Shown here piece after piece: positions 1-7,976 of a stretch of DNA of 48,527 nt. How positions within the stretch are numbered: position 1 is the stretch's first letter; the number at the start of each line of letters is the position of its first letter. The stretch covers positions 1 to 48,527 of the forward strand of contig JBCCTX010000014.1 in assembly GCA_039197765.1 (NCBI GenBank), read 5' to 3'. A program made the position numbers and the translations under genes. This stretch comes from JBCCTX01 sp039197765. GTDB taxonomy: Bacteria; Bacteroidota; Bacteroidia; J057. Under the pieces are notes generated by a model. That model made no database searches, was not told where the DNA came from, and worked only from the letters and a program-made list of their open reading frames with translations.

Positions 1-12
1 CTCTTTTTTGTG

Positions 13-85
13 TGGTGCGGGGCAGGATCGAACTGCCGACACCAGGATTTTCAGTCCTGTGCTCTACCAACTGAGCTACCGCACC
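13..85 (-). tRNA. tRNA-Phe (GAA)
   Basis: Read on the minus strand this is a complete 73-nt cloverleaf. The acceptor stem is GGTGCGG/CCGCACC, the D-arm has the usual AGCTCAGTTGGTAGAGC form, the anticodon loop is CTGAAAA (anticodon GAA, Phe), and the T-loop is TTCGATC. The discriminator is A. CCA is not encoded, so it must be added after transcription, as for the other tRNAs in this window. It is transcribed off the left edge of the window and is divergent from the Fe-S protein gene at 369. Confidence 0.97.
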
Positions 86-244
86 CTGAAGTAGGGGATG
101 AGGGAATAAATTAAAGCTGAGTAAGGAAATAAGTATTTACCTAAACGACTCGCTTTTACCTTCTCATAGCCCTCCGCTCTTCAAAATGTTTTGCAAAGCT
201 AGTACAATTCGAGTCTTTCGCCAATATTTTATTTACTTTTTTAT

Positions 245-276
245 CAAAAAATACTATGCATGCATAGTATTTTTTG
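245..276. repeat. 32-nt perfect palindrome between tRNA-Phe and the Fe-S gene
   Basis: Every base from 245 to 276 pairs with its mirror position around the centre at 260/261. The arms are A/T rich (six A then six T at the ends) and the core is TATGCATGCATA at 255-266. It sits in the space between two divergent genes, so an operator or cruciform site is as likely as a terminator. The same 12-base core is found at 26154-26165, also beside tRNA genes. Confidence 0.7.
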
Positions 277-368
277 TAAATTCACCTACGGACTAGTTGA
301 GCTTAGGATAAGTGAAACAGTTTAAAAAAAATTTTACGATTTGAATAATTTGTAAGTAGATTAGACCT

Positions 369-1790
369 ATGATACATTCAATTGCGTTTATCCTACTGTT
401 TTTTGGGGGGATTGCCTTGTTTTTATATCAAATGGCCGATATTCGAAAAACGATTGCTTTGGGTAGGCCAGAGGAAATAACGGGTAATACAGCAGAACGA
501 TGGAAAAATGTTGTACTTGTCGCTTTTGGCCAAAAGAAAATGTTTAAAGAATGGTTTCCTGCCCTCATGCATTTCTTTGTGTATGCAGCCTTCCTCATTA
601 CGCAAATTGAACTCGTTGAAATCATAGTAGATGGAATTATAGGGTCGCACCGTATTGCTAGGCCGTTCTTAGGGGGACTATACACCTTTATCGTCAGTTT
701 TATTGAGGTGCTATCTGTACTCGCTTTTGTAGCTACGCTTATTTTTTTAGCTCGAAGGAACTTGCTGAAAGTTCCTCGCTTTCAAAAGCCCGAAATGAAG
801 GGCTGGCCTAAACTAGACGGAAATATTATCCTGTATTTAGAGATTCTACTGATTGTCTTCATTTTCATGATGAATGGGGCGGATGAGGTACTGTATAACC
901 GTGGGCAAAGCCACGCAGTAGGAACAGAGCATCAACAGGGTTCCTTTGGCTTTACGGTAAGCCAGTTTGTTGGTCAAGCCTTGTTTGGAGGGATTTCTGA
1001 CTACCATACACTGGAATTAATCGAGCGAATTGGCTGGTGGGGACATATCATGGTTGTGTTAATATTCCTCAATTATCTTCCTATATCCAAGCATTTCCAT
1101 ATCCTGATGGCCTTTCCGAATGTATTTTATAGCAGGTTGGATGCTAAGGGAAGGCTTACTTCTTCCAAGCACATCCAAGAGGAAGTAAAAGCCGCCTTTG
1201 ACTTTAGTTATACGCCTCCAGAAGATCCCAATGCGCCTAAGCGTTTTGGGGCAAAAGACATAACAGACCTCACTTGGAAAAGCCTCATGGACTCTTATAC
1301 CTGTACAGAATGTGGGCGATGCAGTGCCGTATGTCCCGCAAATCTCACGGGAAAGAAGCTATCTCCTAGGAAGATCGTGATGGATACGCGGGATAGATTA
1401 GAGGAAATCCGAAAGTTTAAGCTTGTTCCCAATGAAGAAGGGCTAATGATTCCAGGTAATGGGGTTGAGGGAGCTGAGGAGGCTGCAGGACATACCTTAT
1501 TGGGACATTATATTTCCGAGGAGGAATTGCGGGCATGTACGACGTGCAACGCTTGTGTAGAAGCCTGTCCAGTAAATATTGACCAACTTTCTATTATTGT
1601 AGAACTTCGTAGGCACCTTATCTTGGAGGATTCCTCCATGCCAGAGGAATGGGCCTCTATGACCAATAACATTGAAAACAACGGAGCCCCTTGGGCCTTT
1701 CCTGCTGCAGATCGGTTCAATTGGTCGCAGGATATCGAGCCCTTAGGTCCATCAAACCAAGAGGTGGATAAGACGTTGGATGCTTCGTAA
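369..1790 (+). CDS. Membrane-bound 4Fe-4S dicluster oxidoreductase subunit (EMO/HdrD-like)
   Basis: 473-residue protein. The N-terminal half has several hydrophobic membrane segments (about residues 5-22, 65-90, 100-127, 150-168 and 220-240) of the NarI-like/HdrE-like kind. The soluble C-terminal half has two ferredoxin-type clusters: C312-x2-C315-x2-C318-x3-C322 and C390-x2-C393-x2-C396-x3-C400. The CCG-domain partner is the separate gene at 2193. Together they match the parts of the single-chain ETF:menaquinone oxidoreductase (EMO), which passes electrons from acyl-CoA oxidation to menaquinone; this role is inferred from domain content. Family assignment is firm, substrate is not. The start at 369 is the first Met before the first membrane segment. 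No Shine-Dalgarno is visible, as is usual in this phylum. Confidence 0.85.
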   Translation: MIHSIAFILLFFGGIALFLYQMADIRKTIALGRPEEITGNTAERWKNVVLVAFGQKKMFKEWFPALMHFFVYAAFLITQIELVEIIVDGIIGSHRIARPFLGGLYTFIVSFIEVLSVLAFVATLIFLARRNLLKVPRFQKPEMKGWPKLDGNIILYLEILLIVFIFMMNGADEVLYNRGQSHAVGTEHQQGSFGFTVSQFVGQALFGGISDYHTLELIERIGWWGHIMVVLIFLNYLPISKHFHILMAFPNVFYSRLDAKGRLTSSKHIQEEVKAAFDFSYTPPEDPNAPKRFGAKDITDLTWKSLMDSYTCTECGRCSAVCPANLTGKKLSPRKIVMDTRDRLEEIRKFKLVPNEEGLMIPGNGVEGAEEAAGHTLLGHYISEEELRACTTCNACVEACPVNIDQLSIIVELRRHLILEDSSMPEEWASMTNNIENNGAPWAFPAADRFNWSQDIEPLGPSNQEVDKTLDAS

Positions 1791-2192
1791 GCGGTAGACG
1801 GGTCTATCTTTCATAGAGGTTCCGTTCATCCCCATAAAGAGGTATTCTCTTGGTTAAAAGTTTAACTTTCTGTGATGACTTTCTTTCTTTACTGCCGTAT
1901 GTTTAATAGAAAAATATATACCCCTTTCCATAAGTACAAAAGCATACTAGTGGAACTGCATAGGGCATGCAATATTTGTTTTTATAACATTTTGAGAACA
2001 AAATGCAGGCTTTTTGGTCAAGTAAATAAAGAATTCTTTCTTTAAGTGTACCTTTACAAGGATAGGCTTTGGGGCCTATCCTCTTTTTTTATAGTAAGTT
2101 TTTAGTAATACGGGGTTCTCATTTGAAGCAATGATTCTCATACTTTTTGTAAGCTTCAAACTTTAACCCTCGAACAGTAAAATCATTTTTCT
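1791..2192. other. Gene-free gap between the two Fe-S genes
   Basis: About 400 bases without a credible ORF on either strand. The only clear structure is the intrinsic terminator at 2059-2090. The gap is surprisingly long, and holds a terminator, given that the two flanking genes are expected to encode partners. The second gene therefore probably has its own promoter in 2091-2192, but no good TAnnTTTG box is obvious there. Confidence 0.6.
2059..2090 (+). terminator. Intrinsic terminator in the Fe-S gene gap
   Basis: Perfect 9-bp stem (2059-2067 AGGATAGGC with 2074-2082 GCCTATCCT), a 6-base loop and then a C plus seven T. It lies 269 bases beyond the stop of the gene at 369. It ends either that long 3' UTR or an unannotated short RNA. 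A weak promoter-like TACCTTTA box lies directly before it at 2049-2056. Confidence 0.8.
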
Positions 2193-2981
2193 ATGTCAAC
2201 TGTATCTGTTCCTGTGATGGCGGACTTGGCCCAGGAGGGCAAACAACCAGAGTATATCTTTTGGGTAGGTTGTGCAGGTGCCTTTGATTCTCGCTATCAA
2301 AGGGTTACACGTGCGTTTATTCAGATTCTTGATGCCCTAGAAATCAATTATGCAGTACTAGGGCCTGAAGAAACCTGTACAGGAGATCCTGCCAAGCGGT
2401 CTGGGAATGAATTTCTCTTCCAAATGCAGGCCATGCAGAACATCGAAATGCTCAACATGTATGAGGTCAAGAAGATTATTACTGCTTGTCCCCATTGTTT
2501 CAATACCATCAAGAACGAATACCCCGATCTGGGAGGGAATTATGAGGTGATTCACCATTCTACCTTCTTGCAGGAGTTGATTGACAGTGGAAAAATCAAG
2601 ATGAAAGAAGGAGGAAGTTTTAAGGGAAAGAAAATAACCTATCACGATTCTTGCTACCTAGGAAGGGCAAATGGGATATACGAAGCCCCTAGGAAAGTCC
2701 TTGAGGCCTTAGATGCAGATTTGAAGGAGATGAAGCGTTGCCGTACCAAAGGCCTTTGCTGTGGAGCAGGAGGGGCTCAGGTATTTAAAGACGCTGAGCC
2801 TGGGAATAAGGAAATCAACGCAGAGCGGGCAGGCGAAGCCATAGAAACGGGCGCTTCCACTGTAGCCGTTGCTTGTCCGTTTTGTATGATTATGTTCGAG
2901 GATGGGATAAAGAAATTTAATAAAGAGAACGAAGTTGAGGTAAAAGACTTGACGGAGATTGTAGTAGAGGGGATGGCATGA
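2193..2981 (+). CDS. CCG-domain (Fe-S)-binding oxidoreductase subunit (HdrB/HdrD C-terminal-like)
   Basis: 262-residue soluble protein with two cysteine-rich CCG-type modules. The second is canonical: C154, C189-C190-G191 and C228-x2-C231. The first is C27, C62-T63-G64 and C99-x2-C102, so one cysteine of the usual CCG triplet is Thr; from memory of Bacteroidota relatives Ser or Thr is common there. Such modules hold a non-cubane [4Fe-4S] cluster or conduct electrons next to one. The partner is the membrane Fe-S protein at 369. In HdrD and in EMO these parts are fused; here they are two genes. A role in moving electrons from ETF to menaquinone is inferred. The start at 2193 matches the N-terminus of relatives as I recall them. 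Confidence 0.85.
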   Translation: MSTVSVPVMADLAQEGKQPEYIFWVGCAGAFDSRYQRVTRAFIQILDALEINYAVLGPEETCTGDPAKRSGNEFLFQMQAMQNIEMLNMYEVKKIITACPHCFNTIKNEYPDLGGNYEVIHHSTFLQELIDSGKIKMKEGGSFKGKKITYHDSCYLGRANGIYEAPRKVLEALDADLKEMKRCRTKGLCCGAGGAQVFKDAEPGNKEINAERAGEAIETGASTVAVACPFCMIMFEDGIKKFNKENEVEVKDLTEIVVEGMA

Positions 2982-2993
2982 TAGAGGTATTTT

Positions 2994-3058
2994 AGTCAGT
3001 AGTCCGTGGTCCGTAGAAACCTTTGAGGATAGTTCAAAGTACGCTTTCGACCACCGAC
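2994..3058. repeat. Heptad-repeat hairpin element, copy A
   Basis: Left arm of 7-base units (AGTCCGT, GGTCCGT), then AACCTTTGA, a short loop, TCAAAGTAC, then right-arm units (CGACCAC, CGACCAT). CTTTGA 3021-3026 pairs with TCAAAG 3034-3039, and the flanking heptads are imperfectly complementary, so the whole element can fold into one long hairpin. It lies between two convergent genes. Relatives are at 4841-4934 and 11361-11612. Confidence 0.65.
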
Positions 3059-3060
3059 CA

Positions 3061-3660
3061 TCATTTCCCCCCAAATGCTTCGATTAATTCTTGCTGGCTG
3101 CGTATACCCTTGTCCTTATTGTACCAGATTTGAAGCTTCTGTTGAAGTTCTTCATAAGGTTTGGAGGGGTTTTCTTTGTAAGCAAGAACCAAATCGTGGG
3201 CTTCTTTGGGGCGAGGACCCCAAATAGCCCGTTCGGTAGCTTGGCCAGGCTCAAAAGCGACTAGCTTGGGAATAGACCGACTTCCATGGGTTAGATACAA
3301 GTCCATAAGTTCTGGATTTTCGTCTCGCCAGGTAAATCGCAAGTCGATTTGGGGGTTTAATTCAGCAATTTTCTGGAAAATAGGTATGAGCTGTGCGGCA
3401 TCTCCACACCAGGCTTCAGTAATCACCAACCAGTTCATAGGGTAAGTGATGGATTGAAAGTAGATTCGAGCCTCAGGGATAAGCTTCATTGTCTTCTCCA
3501 ATCGCTTCATTCGGTGATAATTCAGCCGCGTGTATTCCGCCATTTTCTCGGTTTGCTTAGGCCCAGTAGTTCGTTTTTCTTCTACCAATTGGCCTATAAA
3601 TTGCATGTAGGAGGCATAGCTCATCCCTTTTTCAAAGGTGGATTGCACACGTGGATTCAT
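3061..3660 (-). CDS. Thioredoxin-fold protein with a monothiol WCGDA motif
   Basis: 199 residues from the Met at 3660; a longer reading frame up to 3720 would run into the divergent gene's leader and adds a non-conserved tail. The thioredoxin fold is shown by the strand before W84-C85-G86-D87-A88 and by the cis-proline motif SIPKLV about 60 residues later. The second cysteine of the classic CGPC is replaced by D-A, and C85 is the only cysteine in the protein, so dithiol exchange is impossible. Such thioredoxin-family proteins are common in Bacteroidota and their role is unknown to me. There is no signal peptide, so it is probably cytoplasmic. It is divergent from the gene at 3726. Confidence 0.8.
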   Translation of the reverse strand: MNPRVQSTFEKGMSYASYMQFIGQLVEEKRTTGPKQTEKMAEYTRLNYHRMKRLEKTMKLIPEARIYFQSITYPMNWLVITEAWCGDAAQLIPIFQKIAELNPQIDLRFTWRDENPELMDLYLTHGSRSIPKLVAFEPGQATERAIWGPRPKEAHDLVLAYKENPSKPYEELQQKLQIWYNKDKGIRSQQELIEAFGGK

Positions 3661-3725
3661 TTGAGAATATTTTTTTTCGTACTTTATGGGAAAGTAAATT
3701 TCCCGCGTTAATCTTGACAAAAATC

Positions 3726-4811
3726 ATGAAAACGATTATGGTACCCAGACTTCCCAAAGTTACCAGTTTTAACACGCCCAAAAATGTAGCATGGCTGACC
3801 CTTTTGCTAGGAGTATTGGCACATGTTACTCCTATTAGGGCACAAGAGCCTATTCCCGAGATTCGAAAACTTTTTCTAGGTGATGATCCTATTGAAGTTA
3901 CGCTGACCTATGACATAAAAAAGCTATTAAAAAATAAATACGAAGAAGAAGACTATTGGCCAGCTTCTTTTTCCTCAAAAATTGGGGAGGAAGAATTTCA
4001 GGCTTCTATACGGATTCAACCCAGGGGGAATTTCAGGCGAAAAAACTGTTTTATGCCGCCTCTTCGGCTCAACTTCAAAAAGTGTGAGCAGGGCGAAATG
4101 AAAAGCTGGGGAAAAGTGAAGTTAGTTACCCATTGCAAGGCCTCAAAGACATTTGAGCAATATGTCTTAAAAGAATACCTGAGTTACAAAATGTTCAATG
4201 TGCTTTCTGATATGAGTTTTCAGGTCCGTTTGGGACGCTTTACCTATGTGGATAGCCTCCAAAAGCGGAAACCCATCACGAAGTGGGGCTTTCTAATTGA
4301 ACAAACCAAGCATTTAGCCGAGCGGCACAACGCGATTGAATTAGAAGAGGTTGTAGTAAATACCCAGGAAACCAATCGGAAATTTATGACCCTCGTATCC
4401 GTATTTCAGTACTTTCTAGGAAATACGGACTGGTCAGTTCCCGCCTTACACAACATTAAACTGCTTAAGATACAGGACTTTAAGGAGAATGCCCCTTATG
4501 CTATTCCTTATGATTTTGATTATTCGGGAATTGTCAATGCTCCCTATGCGATTCCCAATGAATCCCTAGGGATTAAGACCGTTCGTGAGCGTCTGTTCAG
4601 AGGATACGGAAGGTCCGAAGCAGAGTTCCAGGCTGTATACGACCTATTTATAGAGAAGAAATCAGAGCTATACGCCTTGGTAGAAAATTGCAAACACTTA
4701 GAGAAGTTTCACAGAAATGAAGTAATCCAATATATGGATAGCTTTTATGAAATTGTTGAAAACCCTAAACTTGCAAAACGCAGAATTGCAGATAGTTCAC
4801 GTGGACGGTAA
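3726..4811 (+). CDS. Secreted conserved protein with CotH-kinase-like motifs
   Basis: 361 residues. I start it at the Met at 3726, which begins a signal peptide ending near Ala39-Gln40; the frame is open further upstream but without protein character. I do not recognise a named family with certainty. Features resembling the CotH (spore-coat kinase-like) fold are QPRGNFRR early in the mature protein, GNTDW with D235 and a following H242-N243, and YDFDYSG with D263/D265, spaced like the catalytic and metal-binding Asp residues of that family. If correct it would be a periplasmic or surface atypical kinase. Similar proteins occur in many Bacteroidota as hypothetical proteins. It is followed by heptad-repeat element B and the convergent aspS. 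Confidence 0.7.
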   Translation: MKTIMVPRLPKVTSFNTPKNVAWLTLLLGVLAHVTPIRAQEPIPEIRKLFLGDDPIEVTLTYDIKKLLKNKYEEEDYWPASFSSKIGEEEFQASIRIQPRGNFRRKNCFMPPLRLNFKKCEQGEMKSWGKVKLVTHCKASKTFEQYVLKEYLSYKMFNVLSDMSFQVRLGRFTYVDSLQKRKPITKWGFLIEQTKHLAERHNAIELEEVVVNTQETNRKFMTLVSVFQYFLGNTDWSVPALHNIKLLKIQDFKENAPYAIPYDFDYSGIVNAPYAIPNESLGIKTVRERLFRGYGRSEAEFQAVYDLFIEKKSELYALVENCKHLEKFHRNEVIQYMDSFYEIVENPKLAKRRIADSSRGR

Positions 4812-4840
4812 AATAGTACGTGCCATCATCGGCCCTAGCC

Positions 4841-4934
4841 TGTAGTAACCTTTGATGGTAATTCAAAGTACACCACTGACCACTGACCACTGACCACTGA
4901 CCACTGACCACTGACCACTGACCACTGACCACTG
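4841..4934. repeat. Heptad-repeat hairpin element, copy B, with 9 ACCACTG units
   Basis: Has the same core as copy A: AACCTTTGAT, loop, TCAAAGTAC (CTTTGA 4850-4855, TCAAAG 4863-4868). The right arm is nine exact tandem copies of ACCACTG at 4872-4934. The left arm is eroded. It ends one base before the stop codon of aspS and lies between two convergent genes. Confidence 0.8.
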
Positions 4935-4935
4935 A

Positions 4936-6708
4936 CTACTCCTTCTCCACTGTAACCGCAATAGCTAGTTCCTTCATTTGTATCTCATCTATGGGCGCAG
5001 GAGCATCCAACATGACGTCCCTTCCTGAGTTGTTTTTGGGGAAGGCAATGTAATCACGGATAGAATCGGCGTGGTTCATGATAGAGCAGAGTCTATCAAA
5101 TCCAAAGGCAATGCCTCCATGCGGAGGAGCCCCAAACTCAAACGCACCCATCAGAAAGCCAAATTGGGCCTCAGCAGCTTCAGGGGTGAAGCCCAAGAGT
5201 TCGAAGCAGCGTTCTTGAAGCTTCCGATCGTGGATTCGGATAGAACCCCCACCGATCTCCCAACCATTTATAACCAAGTCATAGGCATTCGCTTTTGCGG
5301 ACTTGAGGATGTTAAATTCGTCCGACTCCATGATTTTGGGAATAAAATCTACACTAGGAGAGGTAAAGGGGTGGTGCATGGCGTGAAAATGTTCCATTTC
5401 CTCGTCCCATTCCAGCCACGGGAAGTCTACCACCCACAAGGGTTCAAAGCGGTCCTTACTTCTCAAACCCATTCGGGTACCCATCTCCAGGCGCAATTCA
5501 TTGAGTTGTTTGCGCACTTTGTCTGTTTCTCCACTCAGAATGAGCAACATATCACCCGGTTTTGCTTCAAATTTTTCTCCCCATCCCTTCAGGTCATCTT
5601 CCGTGAAGAATTTCCCAACAGATGACTTTATGTTGCCATCCCCCTCAAATTTCACATAAACCAATCCTTTAGCCCCTATTTGGGGTCTTTTAATCCATTC
5701 TGTGAGGTTTTTAATGTCTTTATTAGAAAAATTGCCTGCCTGTCCTTCAGCCTTAATACCTACGATGAGCTCAGCCCCGTCAAATACCTGGAATCCTTTT
5801 CCCTTTGCGACATCATTTAACTCTACAAAGGTCATCCCAAAGCGAATATCTGGCTTATCCGATCCATACAATCTCATGGCATCGTCGTATTGCATAATGG
5901 GGAAATCAGGCAACTCCACGCCTAGAGTAGCTTTGAACAAGTACTTTGTAAGTCCTTCAAAGGTTGCTAGTACGTCATCACGGGTTACGAAGGACATTTC
6001 GCAGTCTATCTGGGTAAACTCTGGCTGTCGATCTGCCCGAAGGTCTTCATCCCGAAAGCACTTTACCAGCTGGAAGTATTTGTCTAAGCCCGATACCATC
6101 AGCAGTTGCTTGAACGTCTGAGGAGACTGAGGCAAAGCGTAGAATTGGCCGGGATTCATCCGACTGGGAACCACGAAGTCCCGAGCACCCTCAGGGGTAC
6201 TTTTGATTAAAACAGGGGTTTCTACCTCTATAAAGCCCTCATCTGCGAGGTATTTCCTTGTTTCTGTAGCCAATTTACTCCTGAAAATCAGGTTTTTTTG
6301 TACAGGTCCTCTCCTCAAATCTAAGTAGCGATACTTCATGCGAAGATCATCTCCTCCATCCGTTTCATCCTCAATGGTGAAGGGAGGCAGCTTTGCAGCA
6401 TTTAACACTTCTAGGGTGGTAACTTCAATCTCGATCTCACCCGTTGGGAGTTGGTCATTTTTGCTGGTCCGCTCGCGGACGGATCCTTCTACACGCACGA
6501 CAAACTCTCTGCCGAGTTTCTCTGCTAGCTCATTCAACTGTGGATTATCTTCTTCACTGAATACCAATTGCGTAAGTCCGTAGCGATCTCGCAAGTCCAT
6601 GAAGGTCATCTTCCCAAATTTACGACTGCGCTGTACCCAGCCAGATAAAACAACCTGTTTTCCAGCATCGGCAAGTCTTAGCTCTCCACAAGTATGCGTT
6701 CTGTACAT
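4936..6708 (-). CDS. aspS: Aspartyl-tRNA synthetase
   Basis: 590 residues, the same size as the E. coli enzyme. Charges tRNA-Asp with aspartate in the cytoplasm. The N-terminal OB-fold anticodon-binding domain (about 1-110) has GWVQRSRKFGKMTFMDLRDR. The class II catalytic core follows, with motif 2 FRDEDLRADRQPEFTQID, a bacterial GAD-type insertion in the middle, and motif 3 HGGIAFGFDRL near the C-terminus. The start MYRTHTCGEL is typical. A perfect -7 box TAGATTTG (plus-strand 6729-6736) would start transcription about 15 bases before the ATG. The stop lies directly against the ACCACTG array of repeat element B. Confidence 0.98.
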   Translation of the reverse strand: MYRTHTCGELRLADAGKQVVLSGWVQRSRKFGKMTFMDLRDRYGLTQLVFSEEDNPQLNELAEKLGREFVVRVEGSVRERTSKNDQLPTGEIEIEVTTLEVLNAAKLPPFTIEDETDGGDDLRMKYRYLDLRRGPVQKNLIFRSKLATETRKYLADEGFIEVETPVLIKSTPEGARDFVVPSRMNPGQFYALPQSPQTFKQLLMVSGLDKYFQLVKCFRDEDLRADRQPEFTQIDCEMSFVTRDDVLATFEGLTKYLFKATLGVELPDFPIMQYDDAMRLYGSDKPDIRFGMTFVELNDVAKGKGFQVFDGAELIVGIKAEGQAGNFSNKDIKNLTEWIKRPQIGAKGLVYVKFEGDGNIKSSVGKFFTEDDLKGWGEKFEAKPGDMLLILSGETDKVRKQLNELRLEMGTRMGLRSKDRFEPLWVVDFPWLEWDEEMEHFHAMHHPFTSPSVDFIPKIMESDEFNILKSAKANAYDLVINGWEIGGGSIRIHDRKLQERCFELLGFTPEAAEAQFGFLMGAFEFGAPPHGGIAFGFDRLCSIMNHADSIRDYIAFPKNNSGRDVMLDAPAPIDEIQMKELAIAVTVEKE

Positions 6709-6789
6709 AACAAATATTTTTCTGCCTGCAAATCTAGGAGATTTACGGGAGTATAGAAGGTATTTACAAGAAAAATATTTGGAATGAGA

Positions 6790-7845
6790 CTAGTTGAGCA
6801 AGGGTAAGTCCTTCACAAGGCGGAATCCTACGTGAAAAAGTCCTGTTTCCGGCGTTGTTCCCGATCTTCCAGAAACGCGGTACCCGTGACAATAGGAGGG
6901 GTCGCACATGAAGGAGCCTCCACGAATCACACGCTCACTTTCTTTGGTTGGGCGAAAATTCGTAGCGTCAATTCCATGCTGCCCAAAGTACCAGTCCTGG
7001 GTCCATTCCCACACATTACCCGCCATATCCACGAGTCCTAAGGGAGTTTCTCCGAAGGTGCCTGTTGGGCTAGTATACTCAAAGCCATCTTCTACATAGT
7101 GGACTTCGGGAAAGTATCCCTGCCACGTATTGGCCTTGTAGGTTCCATCCACAACAAGTTCTGCCCCCCAGGAGTACTGTTGACGATCGTTGGAAGCATT
7201 GCGCGCAGCGTGCTCCCATTCTGCCTCCGTAGGAATTCTTTTGCCCGCCCATTCTGCAAAGGCTAAGGCATCATTGTAGGAGACATGGGTTACAGGATGA
7301 TTATCCTTTGCCTTGGGTTGGTCAGGACCTAAGGGGAATTCCCAGTAGGCCCCAGGTTTAAGTATCCAAGTCTTTTGTGTTTTGTCAAATACTGCGGAAT
7401 CCCCAAACTTCTCAGATTCTGTCCTATGTCCTGTTGCCTTTACAAATTTGCGCCACTGGCCTACAGTGACTTCCGTCTTATCCATGAAAAAACTCTGAAT
7501 TTTTCGAACCTGGATAGGCCTTTCCCTGGGTAAGCCATCTAGAGAACCCATTTCTACAACTCCTCCGGGGACAAATACCATATCTCTGGGAGCCTCAAGG
7601 CCTTCAGGCAATTGACTTAGAATTTCCTCAGAAGTTTTTACCAGGGTCGCTCCTGTGTCCGTAGAAGCAGAAAGTTCCTCCACCGCTGTTTCAATGGTAG
7701 GCTTTGGGGTTTGGGAGTTAGAATTTACCTGCTCTGCTACAACTGGTTCTTGCTTATCCTGAGAAGCTTGGGAACCAGAGTCAGGTGAAGAACATGACCA
7801 CACCATTCCTACAAATGCCAGAAATAATAGGGAGAGCTTACCCAT
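6790..7845 (-). CDS. Lipoprotein with formylglycine-generating-enzyme (SUMF1) domain and both catalytic cysteines
   Basis: 351 residues. The signal peptide ends in a lipobox (VWSC, C18), so it is a predicted lipoprotein outside the inner membrane. A low-complexity Ser/Thr/Glu linker to about residue 75 is followed by the FGE-sulfatase domain: FVPGGVVEMGS, NHPVTHVSYNDALAFAEWAGKRIPTEAEWEHAAR, LVDMAGNVWEWTQDWY, RVIRGGSF. Most bacterial SUMF1-domain proteins lack the active site, but here C314 and C319 stand in the GGSFMC-x4-C arrangement of true FGE (GGSYMC-x4-C in the human enzyme). It could therefore oxidise Cys to formylglycine in exported sulfatases. No sulfatase is in the window. A GldK-like structural role is the alternative, though GldK lacks this Cys pair as far as I know. 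Confidence 0.88.
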   Translation of the reverse strand: MGKLSLLFLAFVGMVWSCSSPDSGSQASQDKQEPVVAEQVNSNSQTPKPTIETAVEELSASTDTGATLVKTSEEILSQLPEGLEAPRDMVFVPGGVVEMGSLDGLPRERPIQVRKIQSFFMDKTEVTVGQWRKFVKATGHRTESEKFGDSAVFDKTQKTWILKPGAYWEFPLGPDQPKAKDNHPVTHVSYNDALAFAEWAGKRIPTEAEWEHAARNASNDRQQYSWGAELVVDGTYKANTWQGYFPEVHYVEDGFEYTSPTGTFGETPLGLVDMAGNVWEWTQDWYFGQHGIDATNFRPTKESERVIRGGSFMCDPSYCHGYRVSGRSGTTPETGLFHVGFRLVKDLPLLN

Positions 7846-7976
7846 GGGTTTCGTCTATTAGGTTCGAAATATCGATAGATACAAGGTACCAAAAGTACAC
7901 TAGAATTGGCAGAGACTTTTACTTTCTCCCTATTTTTTTCCATCAAAATTGTATCAGAAAAGATCAAATTTCCTGT

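Noticed and set aside
3661..3720. Longer N-terminus for the thioredoxin-fold protein
   Set aside because: The 20 extra residues would cover the divergent promoter region; the Met at 3660 gives a natural start.
4872..4934. ACCACTG array considered as a CRISPR
   Set aside because: Units are 7 bases and contiguous without spacers; it is a simple tandem repeat.
5071..5625. 184-codon plus-strand frame inside aspS
   Set aside because: Antisense shadow of a highly conserved gene; no independent features.
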